Part shown: piece after piece, positions 26,521 through 34,841 of the stretch | How positions within the stretch are numbered: position 1 is the stretch's first letter | Layout of the letters: each line of letters begins with the position of its first letter | Source: Blattabacterium cuenoti | Lineage (GTDB): Bacteria; Bacteroidota; Bacteroidia; Flavobacteriales; Blattabacteriaceae | Reading direction: 5' to 3' | DNA: 64,000 bases | Assembly (NCBI RefSeq): GCF_014251635.1 | Contig: NZ_CP059194.1 | Coordinates: 186,001-250,000, forward strand | Notes under the pieces: model-generated | What the model saw: only the letters and a program-made list of their open reading frames with translations | Database searches by the model: none | Told to the model about the DNA's origin: nothing | Made by a program: the position numbers and the translations under genes

Positions 26521-27507
26521 ATGATTATGAAAGAAAAAAGTTTTCGTGAAGTTATAGCAGAAGCTATGAGTGAAGAAATGAGAAGAGATGACACTATTTA
26601 TCTCATGGGAGAAGAAGTTGCTAAATATAATGGGGCTTACAAAGCCTCTAAAGGAATGTTAGAAGAATTCGGTCCAAAAAGAGTTATTGATACACCTATA
26701 TCGGAATTAGGGTTTTCTGGAATTGGAATCGGCTCTGCTATGAATGGATGTCGACCTATTATAGAGTTCATGACTTTTAATTTTTCTTTAGTTGCTATGG
26801 ATCAAATTATTAATAATGCAGCAAAAATACGTTATATGAGTGGAGGGCAATGGAATATTCCCATTGTTTTTAGAGGGCCTACTGGTTCTGCTGGACAATT
26901 AGGAGCCACACATTCTCAATCTTTTGAAAGTTGGTATGCAAGTTGTCCTGGATTAAAAGTAGTGATTCCGTGTAATCCTTATGATGCAAAAGGTCTTTTA
27001 AAGTCTTCTATCAGAGATAACAATCCAGTAATTTTTATGGAATCTGAACAAATGTATGGAGATAAAATGATGATTCCAGATGAAGAATACATTCTTCCTA
27101 TTGGGCAAGCAGATGTAAAAAAAGAAGGAACTGACATTAGTTTAGTGTCTTTTGGAAAAATTATGAAGATAGCTTTAAATGTGGCATATAAATTAGATAA
27201 AGAAAACATTAGTGTAGAGGTGATAGATATTCGTACTATACGTCCATTAGATTATGAATCTATTCTATTTTCAGTACAAAAAACTAACCGTTTAGTAATT
27301 TTAGAAGAATCATGGCCTTTTTCATCTATCGCTTCTGAAATTTCATATTTTATACAAAAAAAAGCATTTGATTATCTTGATGCTCCTGTTAATAGAGTTT
27401 CTTTATTAGATACACCCGCTCCTTATGCTTCTAATTTAGTAAAAAATTGGTTTCCTAATGAAGAAAAAATAATCAATGCTATAAAAAAAACTCTTTATAT
27501 CCAATAA
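26521..27507 (+). CDS. pdhB: Pyruvate dehydrogenase E1 component, beta subunit
   Basis: This is a 328-residue transketolase-type beta subunit. Conserved parts are FREVIAEAMSEEMRRD, FLMGEEVAxYNGAYK-like YLMGEEVAKYNGAYK, RVIDTPISELGFSGIGIGSAMNG, the NNAAKIRYMSGGQW region, and the C-terminal IEVIDxRTIRPLD-like VEVIDIRTIRPLDYE. The ATG at 26521 is followed by a second ATG at 26527. It pairs with a separate alpha subunit and feeds acetyl-CoA synthesis. pdhA and the E2 gene are not adjacent, so the complex is encoded at scattered loci. It follows a strong terminator and is probably transcribed alone. Confidence 0.92.
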   Translation: MIMKEKSFREVIAEAMSEEMRRDDTIYLMGEEVAKYNGAYKASKGMLEEFGPKRVIDTPISELGFSGIGIGSAMNGCRPIIEFMTFNFSLVAMDQIINNAAKIRYMSGGQWNIPIVFRGPTGSAGQLGATHSQSFESWYASCPGLKVVIPCNPYDAKGLLKSSIRDNNPVIFMESEQMYGDKMMIPDEEYILPIGQADVKKEGTDISLVSFGKIMKIALNVAYKLDKENISVEVIDIRTIRPLDYESILFSVQKTNRLVILEESWPFSSIASEISYFIQKKAFDYLDAPVNRVSLLDTPAPYASNLVKNWFPNEEKIINAIKKTLYIQ

Positions 27508-27514
27508 AAATAAA

Positions 27515-28477
27515 TCAATAAACAGCTTGAACTATTTTGTAAATATTTTCTGGTTTATCCATAGTATAATAATGAATTACTTCTACACCAGAATTTTTTA
27601 GTTCCTTAGATTGATGAATAGCCCATTCAATTCCAATATGAGATACATTTTTTTTATCTTTAGCTTTTTCCACTTCTTTTACTAATTCATTGGGAATATT
27701 TAAATAAAAACGAGAGGGAAGACCATTTAATTGTTTTTTAGAGGAAATAGGTTTAATACCGGGGATAATAGGAACAGAAATACCTTCTGATCTACATTTT
27801 TTTACAAAAGTAAAAAATTCTTTGTTATCAAAAAACATTTGAGTCACAATATAATCAGCTCCTGCTTCTACTTTTTTTTTCAAAAAAAATAAATCACTTT
27901 CTATATTTGGAGCTTCTAAATGTTTTTCTGGATACCCTGCTACTCCAATACAAAAATCAAATAATGTAGATTTTTTTTGTTCAACAAAAGTTTTATCAAG
28001 ATATTTTCCTAAATTCAAATCTTTAACTTGTTTTACGAGTTCAACTGCATATTCGTGTCCATCTTTTTGTGCAATAAAACTTTTATCAGATTTTAGAGGA
28101 TCCCCTCTAAGCACCAAAACGTTATCTATTCCCAAAAAATTGAGATCTATTAAAGCATTTTCTGTCATTTGTTTACTAAATCCTCCACAAATTAGATGAG
28201 GAACGGCGTCAACTCCATATTTATTCATAATAGCAGCACAAATACCTACGGTTCCTGGACGTCTTGATATTTTTCTTCTCTGTAAAAGCCCATTATCTTT
28301 TTCTACGTAAATGAATTCTTCTCGATGATAAGTGACATCAATAAAAGGGGGACTAAATTCCATTAATGGATCTAAAGTAGAAAATATATCTTTAATATCA
28401 CGCCCTCTTAAAGGGGGTAATATTTCAAAAGAAAATAAACTTTTTTTTGCTTTAGCTATATGCTCAGTCACTTTCAT
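27515..28477 (-). CDS. metF: 5,10-methylenetetrahydrofolate reductase
   Basis: This is a 320-residue FAD-dependent TIM-barrel enzyme. SFEILPPLRG carries the catalytic Glu near residue 19. VTYHREEF, the NVLVLRGDP FAD-binding segment (around residue 115) and GADYIVTQMFFDN (around residue 200) are all present. It makes 5-methyl-tetrahydrofolate for methionine synthesis and connects to folD and gcvH in one-carbon metabolism. The start is 5 nt downstream of serS, and the stop is 7 nt from the convergent pdhB stop. Confidence 0.95.
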   Translation of the reverse strand: MKVTEHIAKAKKSLFSFEILPPLRGRDIKDIFSTLDPLMEFSPPFIDVTYHREEFIYVEKDNGLLQRRKISRRPGTVGICAAIMNKYGVDAVPHLICGGFSKQMTENALIDLNFLGIDNVLVLRGDPLKSDKSFIAQKDGHEYAVELVKQVKDLNLGKYLDKTFVEQKKSTLFDFCIGVAGYPEKHLEAPNIESDLFFLKKKVEAGADYIVTQMFFDNKEFFTFVKKCRSEGISVPIIPGIKPISSKKQLNGLPSRFYLNIPNELVKEVEKAKDKKNVSHIGIEWAIHQSKELKNSGVEVIHYYTMDKPENIYKIVQAVY

Positions 28478-28482
28478 AATTG

Positions 28483-29757
28483 TTATTTAATATGATCAAA
28501 TTTTGTATAAGGAACCAAAACTTTAGGAATATTAATTTTATTTTCAGTTTGATTATTTTCTAATAAAGCAGCCATTATTCGTGGCAAAGCTAAAGCACTT
28601 CCATTAAGAGTATGACACAATTCTATATTTCCTGTAATATTCTTATATCTAAGATGTAATCTTTTTGATTGAAAATTAGTACAATTTGATATAGAACTTA
28701 CTTCTAGCCATTTTTTTTGTGCCATAGAATAAACTTCAAAATCATAAGTTATAGCAGAAGAAAATCCAAGATCTGGACCATTTAAACGAACAATACGAAA
28801 GGGTAAATTTAAAGATTTTAAAATATTTTTTACATGTAAAATCATTTCATTCAGAGAAAAAAAAGAAGAATCTGGTGTAGTTATTTGAATAATTTCTACT
28901 TTTTCAAACTGATGTAACCTATTTAGCCCTCTAACTTTTGAACCATAAGAACCTGCTTCTCTTCTAAAGCAAGAAGTATAAGTCGTTGCTTTAATAGGAA
29001 GATCTAAATCAGTAAGGATTCTATCTCTATAACAATTCATAATAGGAACTTCTCCAGTAGGAATCAAATAAAAGTTATCTTTTTCTATCAAATACATTTG
29101 ATTCTCTTTATCAGGAATTTGTCCTGTTGCATATCCAGATTTTTCATTAATAATATAAGGCAAACTGTATTCTTGATATGAAGCTTGTATGTTTTGGTCT
29201 AAAAAATATTGTATTAAACTTCTTTGTAATTTAGCTCCTTTTCCCATGTAAACTATAAAACCGGATCCACATATTTTGGTTCCTAAATTCGAATCGAATA
29301 AACAAAATTTTTTAGATAACTCCCAATGAGGTAAAGGATTTATGATGGAACAATTAATTTCTCCTTCTTGGCAAAGAACATCATGAATTTCAGAATCTTT
29401 TTTGACTTCCTCATCAGGAATGTTAGGAATTTGATTTAATTTATTTTCTAAAATTTTAGAAATTTTTTCTAATTTAATATGAATCTTGTTTCTTTCTTTT
29501 TTTAGAAAAAAAGATTTTTCTTTTAAATCTTTTACTTTTACTTGAGAACCATCATTATATGAAATTAAAATTCGACCTATTTTTTTTGATATTAAATTTT
29601 CTTTTTCCAATATTTTATTGAAAACATTTTGAGCTGTTTTTTTTTTTTCGTCTAAAATTAGTATTTCATTTATTAAATGTAATTTTTTAAAATTACGTTT
29701 TTCTAGTCCCAATAAAACTTTTATTTTATTTTTTCGTATAAAAGAGGTTTGAAGCAT
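28483..29757 (-). CDS. serS: Seryl-tRNA synthetase
   Basis: This is a 424-residue class II synthetase from the ATG at 29757 (MLQTSFIRKNKIKVLLGL), which matches the family N-terminus; the frame to 29790 adds eleven unrelated residues. An N-terminal coiled-coil tRNA-binding arm spans about residues 30-105. The catalytic core has TGEVPIMN, motif 2 TSCFRREAGSYG with RGLNRLHQFEKVE, and motif 3 NGSALALPRI near the C-terminus. The length is normal. It is the first gene of a serS-metF minus-strand unit, divergent from rsmA. Confidence 0.95.
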   Translation of the reverse strand: MLQTSFIRKNKIKVLLGLEKRNFKKLHLINEILILDEKKKTAQNVFNKILEKENLISKKIGRILISYNDGSQVKVKDLKEKSFFLKKERNKIHIKLEKISKILENKLNQIPNIPDEEVKKDSEIHDVLCQEGEINCSIINPLPHWELSKKFCLFDSNLGTKICGSGFIVYMGKGAKLQRSLIQYFLDQNIQASYQEYSLPYIINEKSGYATGQIPDKENQMYLIEKDNFYLIPTGEVPIMNCYRDRILTDLDLPIKATTYTSCFRREAGSYGSKVRGLNRLHQFEKVEIIQITTPDSSFFSLNEMILHVKNILKSLNLPFRIVRLNGPDLGFSSAITYDFEVYSMAQKKWLEVSSISNCTNFQSKRLHLRYKNITGNIELCHTLNGSALALPRIMAALLENNQTENKINIPKVLVPYTKFDHIK

Positions 29758-29826
29758 ATCATGTGAAAAACTATAATCGTAATTTACCATGCATTTTTAT
29801 ACACACAAGATACAAATAATATTTTC

Positions 29827-29834
29827 TATATTTG
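29827..29834 (+). promoter_or_regulatory. Candidate -7 box directly before rsmA
   Basis: TATATTTG matches TAnnTTTG exactly, only 4 nt before the first ATG (29839) of rsmA and 10 nt before a second in-frame ATG (29845). If it is used, the transcript would have almost no leader. No -33 TTG is seen at the right spacing. Confidence 0.4.
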
Positions 29835-29838
29835 CATC

Positions 29839-30618
29839 ATGCATATGCATAAACTTTTTTTTAAAAAAAAATTTGATCAATACTTCTTAAGAGATCAGAA
29901 TATAGCCAAAAAAATCGTCAATCATCTTTCTTTTGAAAATTACAATACAATAGTAGAGGTTGGTCCAGGATTAGGGATATTGACTAAATATTTGCTAAAA
30001 AATCCATACAATCATATTTTTTTGATAGAAATTGATGAAGAATTAATTTGTTTTTTAAAAAACAATTTTCCTATTTCTAAAAATCAAATCATTCATAGAG
30101 ATTTTTTAAAATGGAACCCTGAAGAAATTAGCTTACAAAATTTTGCAGTTATTGGCAATTTTCCTTATAAAATTTCTTCTCAAATATTATTTCATATATT
30201 AAGATATAATCAATACATTCCAGAATGCGTTGGCATGTTTCAAAAAGAAGTAGCAAAACGAATTACATCTCATAAGGGGAAAAAAACTTATGGAATTTTA
30301 TCAGTTCTAGTTCAAACATTTTATGATGTAGAATATCTTTTTACTGTAAAAGAAAAAGTATTTTTTCCTATACCTAATGTTCAGTCTGCAGTGATCTATT
30401 TAAAAAGAAAAAATGAACCCATTAACTGTAATAAAAATATGTTGTTTCAATGTGTTAAAACAGCCTTTAATCAAAGAAGGAAAAAATTAAAAAATTCTTT
30501 ACAATTCTTCAAACATATTCCAAATTTTTACAAAATACCATTTTTAAACAAAAGAGCAGAAGAATTATCTGTAAAAGAATTTCTTCAATTAACAAAAGAA
30601 ATAGAAATTAGGAAATGA
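29839..30618 (+). CDS. rsmA: 16S rRNA dimethyladenosine transferase
   Basis: This is a 259-residue methyltransferase of the KsgA/Dim1 family. KKFDQYFLRDQNIAKKIV is the usual entry, VEVGPGLGILTKYLL is the SAM-binding motif I (around residue 40), IEIDEEL is motif II, and NFPYKISSQILF is the catalytic N-xPY motif (around 107-118). The C-terminal helical domain is present. It dimethylates the two adjacent adenosines of 16S helix 45. The ATG at 29845 could be the real start, given the promoter box at 29827. The stop overlaps folD by 4 nt (ATGA), so the two are coupled. Confidence 0.94.
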   Translation: MHMHKLFFKKKFDQYFLRDQNIAKKIVNHLSFENYNTIVEVGPGLGILTKYLLKNPYNHIFLIEIDEELICFLKNNFPISKNQIIHRDFLKWNPEEISLQNFAVIGNFPYKISSQILFHILRYNQYIPECVGMFQKEVAKRITSHKGKKTYGILSVLVQTFYDVEYLFTVKEKVFFPIPNVQSAVIYLKRKNEPINCNKNMLFQCVKTAFNQRRKKLKNSLQFFKHIPNFYKIPFLNKRAEELSVKEFLQLTKEIEIRK

Positions 30619-31478
30619 TTACTAAATTATTAGATGGAAATCTGTTAGCTCAAAAAATAAGAAATGAAATATCCAGGATTATAGAAAAAGAAATGTTAAA
30701 CAAAAACGAGCGCATTCCTCATCTTGGCATTATTTTAACAGGGAATAATAGTTCTAGCATTACATATGTTAACAATAAAATTAAAGAATGCAAAAATATT
30801 GGAATTCAATATTCTTTAATCCATCTTCCTATAAATTCTTCAGAAGAAGAATTATTAGAAGAAATAAAAAAAATGAATCAAAATCCATATATAGATGGTT
30901 TTATAGTGCAATTACCTTTAGAAAAGCATATGAATCAAGATAAAATTATTTTATCTATCAATCCCAAAAAAGATGTAGATGGATTTCACCCCGAAAATTT
31001 TGGAAAAATGGCTTTGGACATGAATGCTTTCTTTCCTGCTACAGCATTAGGAATATTAACACTTTTAGAAAGATATAAAATTGAAATATCTGGAAAATAT
31101 ATTGTGATAATTGGTAGAAGTAGAATAGTGGGGAAACCAACGAGCCTACTTATGAGTAGAAAAAGTAATCCTGGTAATGGAACGGTAACACTTACTCATA
31201 GTAAAACTAAAAATATAGAATATTACACTAAACAAGCTGATATTATTATAGTAGCAGTAGGAATTCCAGGATTTCTTAAAGGAAAAATGATCAAAGAAGG
31301 AGCTATTGTTGTAGATGTAGGAATCCATAATTATGAAAAAAAAATATTAGGAGATGTTGATTTTTATAGTGTTAATGGAAAGGCCTCTTACCTTACTCCT
31401 GTTCCAGGAGGAATAGGGCCTATGACTCGTGTTATGTTACTCAAAAATACTTTAATAGCTGCATTAAATAATAGATAG
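30615..31478 (+). CDS. folD: Methylenetetrahydrofolate dehydrogenase / cyclohydrolase
   Basis: This is a 287-residue bifunctional enzyme. The catalytic region has SSITYVNNKIKECKNIGI with the active-site Tyr and Lys, followed by DGFIVQLPLEKHMNQ and PKKDVDGFHP. The NADP domain has VIIGRSRIVGKP and HSKT, and the family end VPGGIGPMTRVMLLKNT is intact. It interconverts methylene-, methenyl- and formyl-THF, supplying purine and formyl-Met-tRNA synthesis. It overlaps rsmA by 4 nt and precedes queE by 20 nt. Confidence 0.96.
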   Translation: MITKLLDGNLLAQKIRNEISRIIEKEMLNKNERIPHLGIILTGNNSSSITYVNNKIKECKNIGIQYSLIHLPINSSEEELLEEIKKMNQNPYIDGFIVQLPLEKHMNQDKIILSINPKKDVDGFHPENFGKMALDMNAFFPATALGILTLLERYKIEISGKYIVIIGRSRIVGKPTSLLMSRKSNPGNGTVTLTHSKTKNIEYYTKQADIIIVAVGIPGFLKGKMIKEGAIVVDVGIHNYEKKILGDVDFYSVNGKASYLTPVPGGIGPMTRVMLLKNTLIAALNNR

Positions 31479-31498
31479 ATAGAGAAATAGGAAGCCAC

Positions 31499-32116
31499 AT
31501 GAAAGAAATTAGTTATCCTATAAAAGAATCATTTTATTCTATTCAAGGAGAAGGACATTATTATGGAATAGCTGCATATTTTATTCGTTTCGAAGGATGT
31601 AATATTAAATGTGACTGGTGCGATACGAAAGAAAGTTGGAATATAAAAAAAGAGGATTTTGTACCTATACATAAAATTATTACTAATATAAACAATCATA
31701 AACATAAAGTAAAAACGGTTATAATTACTGGAGGGGAGCCTACTATGTGGAATTTAGCTCCTTTAGTTAAAAAACTTAAAAAACAAGGGTATCGTGTTCA
31801 TATTGAGACTTCAGGTTCTTATCCTATAAAAGAAAAATATATGGATTGGATTACAATTTCTCCTAAAAAAATAAAACCTCCTTTACAAGAAAATTACAAA
31901 AAAATCAATGAGTTAAAAATCGTTATATCGGATGAAAACGATTTTTTGTTTGCAGAAGAACAAGCCACTTATATTGAGTCTACTAATTGTTTCTTATTTT
32001 TACAACCCGAATGGAATAACATTTTTAGTATTATTCCAAAAATAATTTCTTATATTAAAAAAAACCCTAAATGGAGAATATCTCTTCAAATTCATAAAAT
32101 GGTAAATATACCTTAA
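31499..32116 (+). CDS. queE: 7-carboxy-7-deazaguanine synthase
   Basis: This is a 205-residue radical SAM enzyme. The cluster motif is CNIKCDWC (C34, C38, C41), the CxxxCxxC form. SIQGEGHYYG precedes it and IITGGEPTMWNL (around residue 75) follows; both are typical of QueE. It converts 6-carboxytetrahydropterin to 7-carboxy-7-deazaguanine on the preQ0/queuosine pathway. No other queuosine gene is in this window, so pathway completeness cannot be judged. It ends 2 nt before the convergent hisIE stop. Confidence 0.9.
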   Translation: MKEISYPIKESFYSIQGEGHYYGIAAYFIRFEGCNIKCDWCDTKESWNIKKEDFVPIHKIITNINNHKHKVKTVIITGGEPTMWNLAPLVKKLKKQGYRVHIETSGSYPIKEKYMDWITISPKKIKPPLQENYKKINELKIVISDENDFLFAEEQATYIESTNCFLFLQPEWNNIFSIIPKIISYIKKNPKWRISLQIHKMVNIP

Positions 32117-32118
32117 TA

Positions 32119-32703
32119 TTAATATTTTGAATGTCTATTTTCTAAAACATCAATAACCTCTTGTATTTCAATTTTTTTAATTTTTAAAAGAATAAGATAA
32201 TGAAAAAGTAAATCCGCAGATTCATTTAAAAATAAATTTTTATTATTGTCTTTAGATTCAATGATTAATTCTACCGCTTCTTCTCCAAATTTTTGAGATA
32301 TTCTATTGATTCCTTTTTTAAATAATTGACATATATAAGAATTTTCTTGTTTTTTTTTCATTCTATCCGAGATTATATTTTCCAGATGAAATAGAAAGTT
32401 CTTATTGTTTATTTCCTTCCAACACGTATCTGATCCTTTATGACAAGTAGGACCTGCTGGTGTTGCTTTAATTAATAACGTATCTTCGTCACAATCTACT
32501 AATATATCTTGAATAAAAAGATAATTTTTGCTAATTTCTCCTTTAGTCCATAATCTTTTTTTCGACCTGCTATAAAAAGTCACTTTTTTTTCATCAATAC
32601 TCTTTTTATAAGCCTCTTGATTCATATAACCTAGCATTAATACCTTATCTGTTTTTGAATCTTGAACAATGGTGGGAATCAAACCTTTTTTAAAATTTAT
32701 CAT
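32119..32703 (-). CDS. hisI: Phosphoribosyl-AMP cyclohydrolase / phosphoribosyl-ATP pyrophosphatase (HisIE)
   Basis: This is a 194-residue bifunctional protein. The HisI cyclohydrolase domain (residues 1-105) has MLGYMNQEAY, SRSKKRLWTKGE, DCDEDTLLIK and the metal-binding ATPAGPTCHKGSDTCW. The HisE pyrophosphohydrolase domain (about 110-194) has KGINRISQKFGEEAVELIIE and an ESADLLFHYLILL helix. It carries out steps 2 and 3 of histidine synthesis. It is the last gene of the operon, and its ATG overlaps the hisF stop by 1 nt (TAATG). Confidence 0.96.
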   Translation of the reverse strand: MINFKKGLIPTIVQDSKTDKVLMLGYMNQEAYKKSIDEKKVTFYSRSKKRLWTKGEISKNYLFIQDILVDCDEDTLLIKATPAGPTCHKGSDTCWKEINNKNFLFHLENIISDRMKKKQENSYICQLFKKGINRISQKFGEEAVELIIESKDNNKNLFLNESADLLFHYLILLKIKKIEIQEVIDVLENRHSKY

Positions 32704-33476
32704 TATTTTGTATTTTTTATTGCAGTTCTTACAGGTATATGAAATTTATTTAAATAATATTTTAATTTTGGTATTTCTATTTCTCTGTAATGAAATATAC
32801 TGGCAGCTAAAGCAGCATCAGCTTTTCCTTCTTCAAATATTTTATAAAAATCTTCTAATTTTCCAGCTCCACCTGAAGCGATTACAGGTGTGGAAATATT
32901 TTCGGATATTTTTTTAGTAATATCTAATGCAAATCCATTTTTTGTTCCGTCATGATTCATTGAAGTTAATAATATCTCTCCTGCTCCTCTGTTAGTTCCT
33001 TCTTTAGCCCAATCTAAGGTTTTAGTTTTAGTTGAAATTCTTCCTCCATTTAAATATACCCACCATTCATCTCCTTCATATTTAGTGTCAATAGCTAAAA
33101 CAATACATTGACTTCCGAATCTTTTAGAAAGACTTTCTAAAAGATTCGGCTTTTTAAAAGCGGCAGTATTGATAGATATTTTATCTGCTCCTGCATTTAA
33201 CAAGAGTTCAACGTCTTTTTCCTCTTTAATTCCTCCACCAACCGTAAAAGGAATATTAATATGACGGGAAATATCTTTTACTAAGCTAATTAGTGTTTTA
33301 CGTTTTTCATTTGTGGCCGTAATATCCAAAAATATTAATTCATCTGCTTCTTGTTTTGTATACCAACAAACTAGTTGTATTGGATCCCCAGCATCTTTTA
33401 AATGCTCAAAATTTACTCCTTTTACTGTTCTTCCATTTTTTATGTCTAAACAAGGTATGATACGTTTAGCTAACAT
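32703..33476 (-). CDS. hisF: Imidazole glycerol phosphate synthase, cyclase subunit HisF
   Basis: This is a 257-residue beta/alpha barrel. RIIPCLDIKNGRTVKG holds the catalytic Asp11, and LAIDTK holds the second catalytic Asp (near residue 130). GGGIK and ASGGAG are the two phosphate-binding loops. With HisH it forms the synthase that turns PRFAR and ammonia into imidazole glycerol phosphate and AICAR. It follows hisA by 2 nt and overlaps hisI by 1 nt, in the order expected for the pathway. Confidence 0.97.
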   Translation of the reverse strand: MLAKRIIPCLDIKNGRTVKGVNFEHLKDAGDPIQLVCWYTKQEADELIFLDITATNEKRKTLISLVKDISRHINIPFTVGGGIKEEKDVELLLNAGADKISINTAAFKKPNLLESLSKRFGSQCIVLAIDTKYEGDEWWVYLNGGRISTKTKTLDWAKEGTNRGAGEILLTSMNHDGTKNGFALDITKKISENISTPVIASGGAGKLEDFYKIFEEGKADAALAASIFHYREIEIPKLKYYLNKFHIPVRTAIKNTK

Positions 33477-33478
33477 AT

Positions 33479-34231
33479 TTAATTCTTATTATTCCTTTTA
33501 TTCCTTTTTTTTCCCCAATCTTTAAGATGGGACAATGATATTTTATTTTCATATATAGCTTTTCCAATAATGACTCCACTACAACCCAAATTAAATAATT
33601 TGTTCACATCATTCATATTACTAATTCCTCCACTTGCTATGAATTCAATATTTGGAAATTTTTCAATAACTTTTTTATATAAAAGAAAAGAAGGCCCTGA
33701 TAGGACTCCGTCTCTAGATATATCTGTACAAAAAATTTTTTTAACTCCATGATTGCTTTTTTCTTGTAAAAAATCCAAAAAAGGAAAATCACTCAATTTA
33801 GTCCAACCATGGGTTGCTATTTTATTATTTTTAATGTCTACTCCTAATAATATTTTATCTCCTCCATAAGTATCAATCCATTCTTTTAAAAGAAAAGGTT
33901 TTTGAACAGCAATACTACCCACAGTAGCAATATGTCCTCCGTTTTCAAATACAGTCCGTATATCTTTTTCAGAATGAATTCCTCCTCCGAAATCTATAAT
34001 TAAATGTGTACGTTTTGCTATTTTCTCTAAAATTTTCCAATGAACGACTTTTCCTTTTTTTGCCCCATCTAAATCTACTAAATGAAGTCTAGATATTCCA
34101 TGATTTTCCAATAATAAAGCTATTTCTAATGGATCTTTATTATAAATTTTTTTTCTTTTAAAATCACCTTGTATTAATCGAACACATTTACCGTCAATTA
34201 AATCTATAGCTACTATAATGTCCATTCTCAT
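33479..34231 (-). CDS. hisA: Phosphoribosylformimino-AICAR ribotide isomerase HisA
   Basis: This is a 250-residue barrel homologous to HisF. VAIDLIDGKCVRLIQGDF holds the catalytic Asp near residue 10, and LLGVDIKNNKIATHGW holds the second (near 130). FGGGIHSEKD and ASGGIS bind phosphate. It carries out the Amadori rearrangement of ProFAR to PRFAR. The start is at 34231 (MRMDII), with a second ATG 6 nt later. The C-terminal Lys/Arg/Asn run (KKRNKRNNKN) is probably drift. It lies 4 nt after hisH. Confidence 0.96.
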   Translation of the reverse strand: MRMDIIVAIDLIDGKCVRLIQGDFKRKKIYNKDPLEIALLLENHGISRLHLVDLDGAKKGKVVHWKILEKIAKRTHLIIDFGGGIHSEKDIRTVFENGGHIATVGSIAVQKPFLLKEWIDTYGGDKILLGVDIKNNKIATHGWTKLSDFPFLDFLQEKSNHGVKKIFCTDISRDGVLSGPSFLLYKKVIEKFPNIEFIASGGISNMNDVNKLFNLGCSGVIIGKAIYENKISLSHLKDWGKKRNKRNNKN

Positions 34232-34235
34232 AAGT

Positions 34236-34826
34236 TTATAATCGAATAAAGTTTTCTAATATTTTATGTCCCACATAGGAAGATTTTTCTGGATGAAATT
34301 GTACAGCATAAAAATTATTTTTTTGCAGTGCAGCACTGTAAGTAACTATATATTCTGTTTTTGCTGTAGTGTCCCTTCCTAAAGGAACATAATAACTATG
34401 AACAAAATATTGATAACTTCCATTTGGAATATTTTCAAATAAAGATCCTTTCAATTTATGAATAGTATTCCAACCTATTTGAGGAACTTTTTCATTTTTA
34501 TTGCTAGATTTAAATTTTTTGACTAATAAATCAAAAATTCCTATACATGTAGTACTACTTTCTTCTGAAAATTTACAAAGTAATTGCATGCCTAAACATA
34601 TTCCCAACACAGGTTGTTTTAATTTTGATAAAAGTAAATCCAATTTTTTTTCTTTTAAATATTTCATAGCACAATTAGCTTCTCCAACACCAGGTAAAAT
34701 AATTTTCTCTGCATTTTGAATCGACTCTTTAGAATCTGTAACTGTAGCTTGTACTCCTATCCTTTCTAAAGAAAAAAGAACCGATTGTACATTTCCTGCA
34801 GGATATTTTATGATAATCGTTTTCAT
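34236..34826 (-). CDS. hisH: Imidazole glycerol phosphate synthase, glutamine amidotransferase subunit HisH
   Basis: This is a 196-residue class I amidotransferase. The nucleophile Cys is in LGICLGMQLL (around residue 80), and the catalytic His/Glu are in VQFHPEKS (around 176-183). An oxyanion PGVGEA segment precedes. It releases ammonia from glutamine and channels it to HisF. It lies 15 nt after hisB. Confidence 0.96.
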   Translation of the reverse strand: MKTIIIKYPAGNVQSVLFSLERIGVQATVTDSKESIQNAEKIILPGVGEANCAMKYLKEKKLDLLLSKLKQPVLGICLGMQLLCKFSEESSTTCIGIFDLLVKKFKSSNKNEKVPQIGWNTIHKLKGSLFENIPNGSYQYFVHSYYVPLGRDTTAKTEYIVTYSAALQKNNFYAVQFHPEKSSYVGHKILENFIRL

Positions 34827-34841
34827 AACATTTTAAAATTT

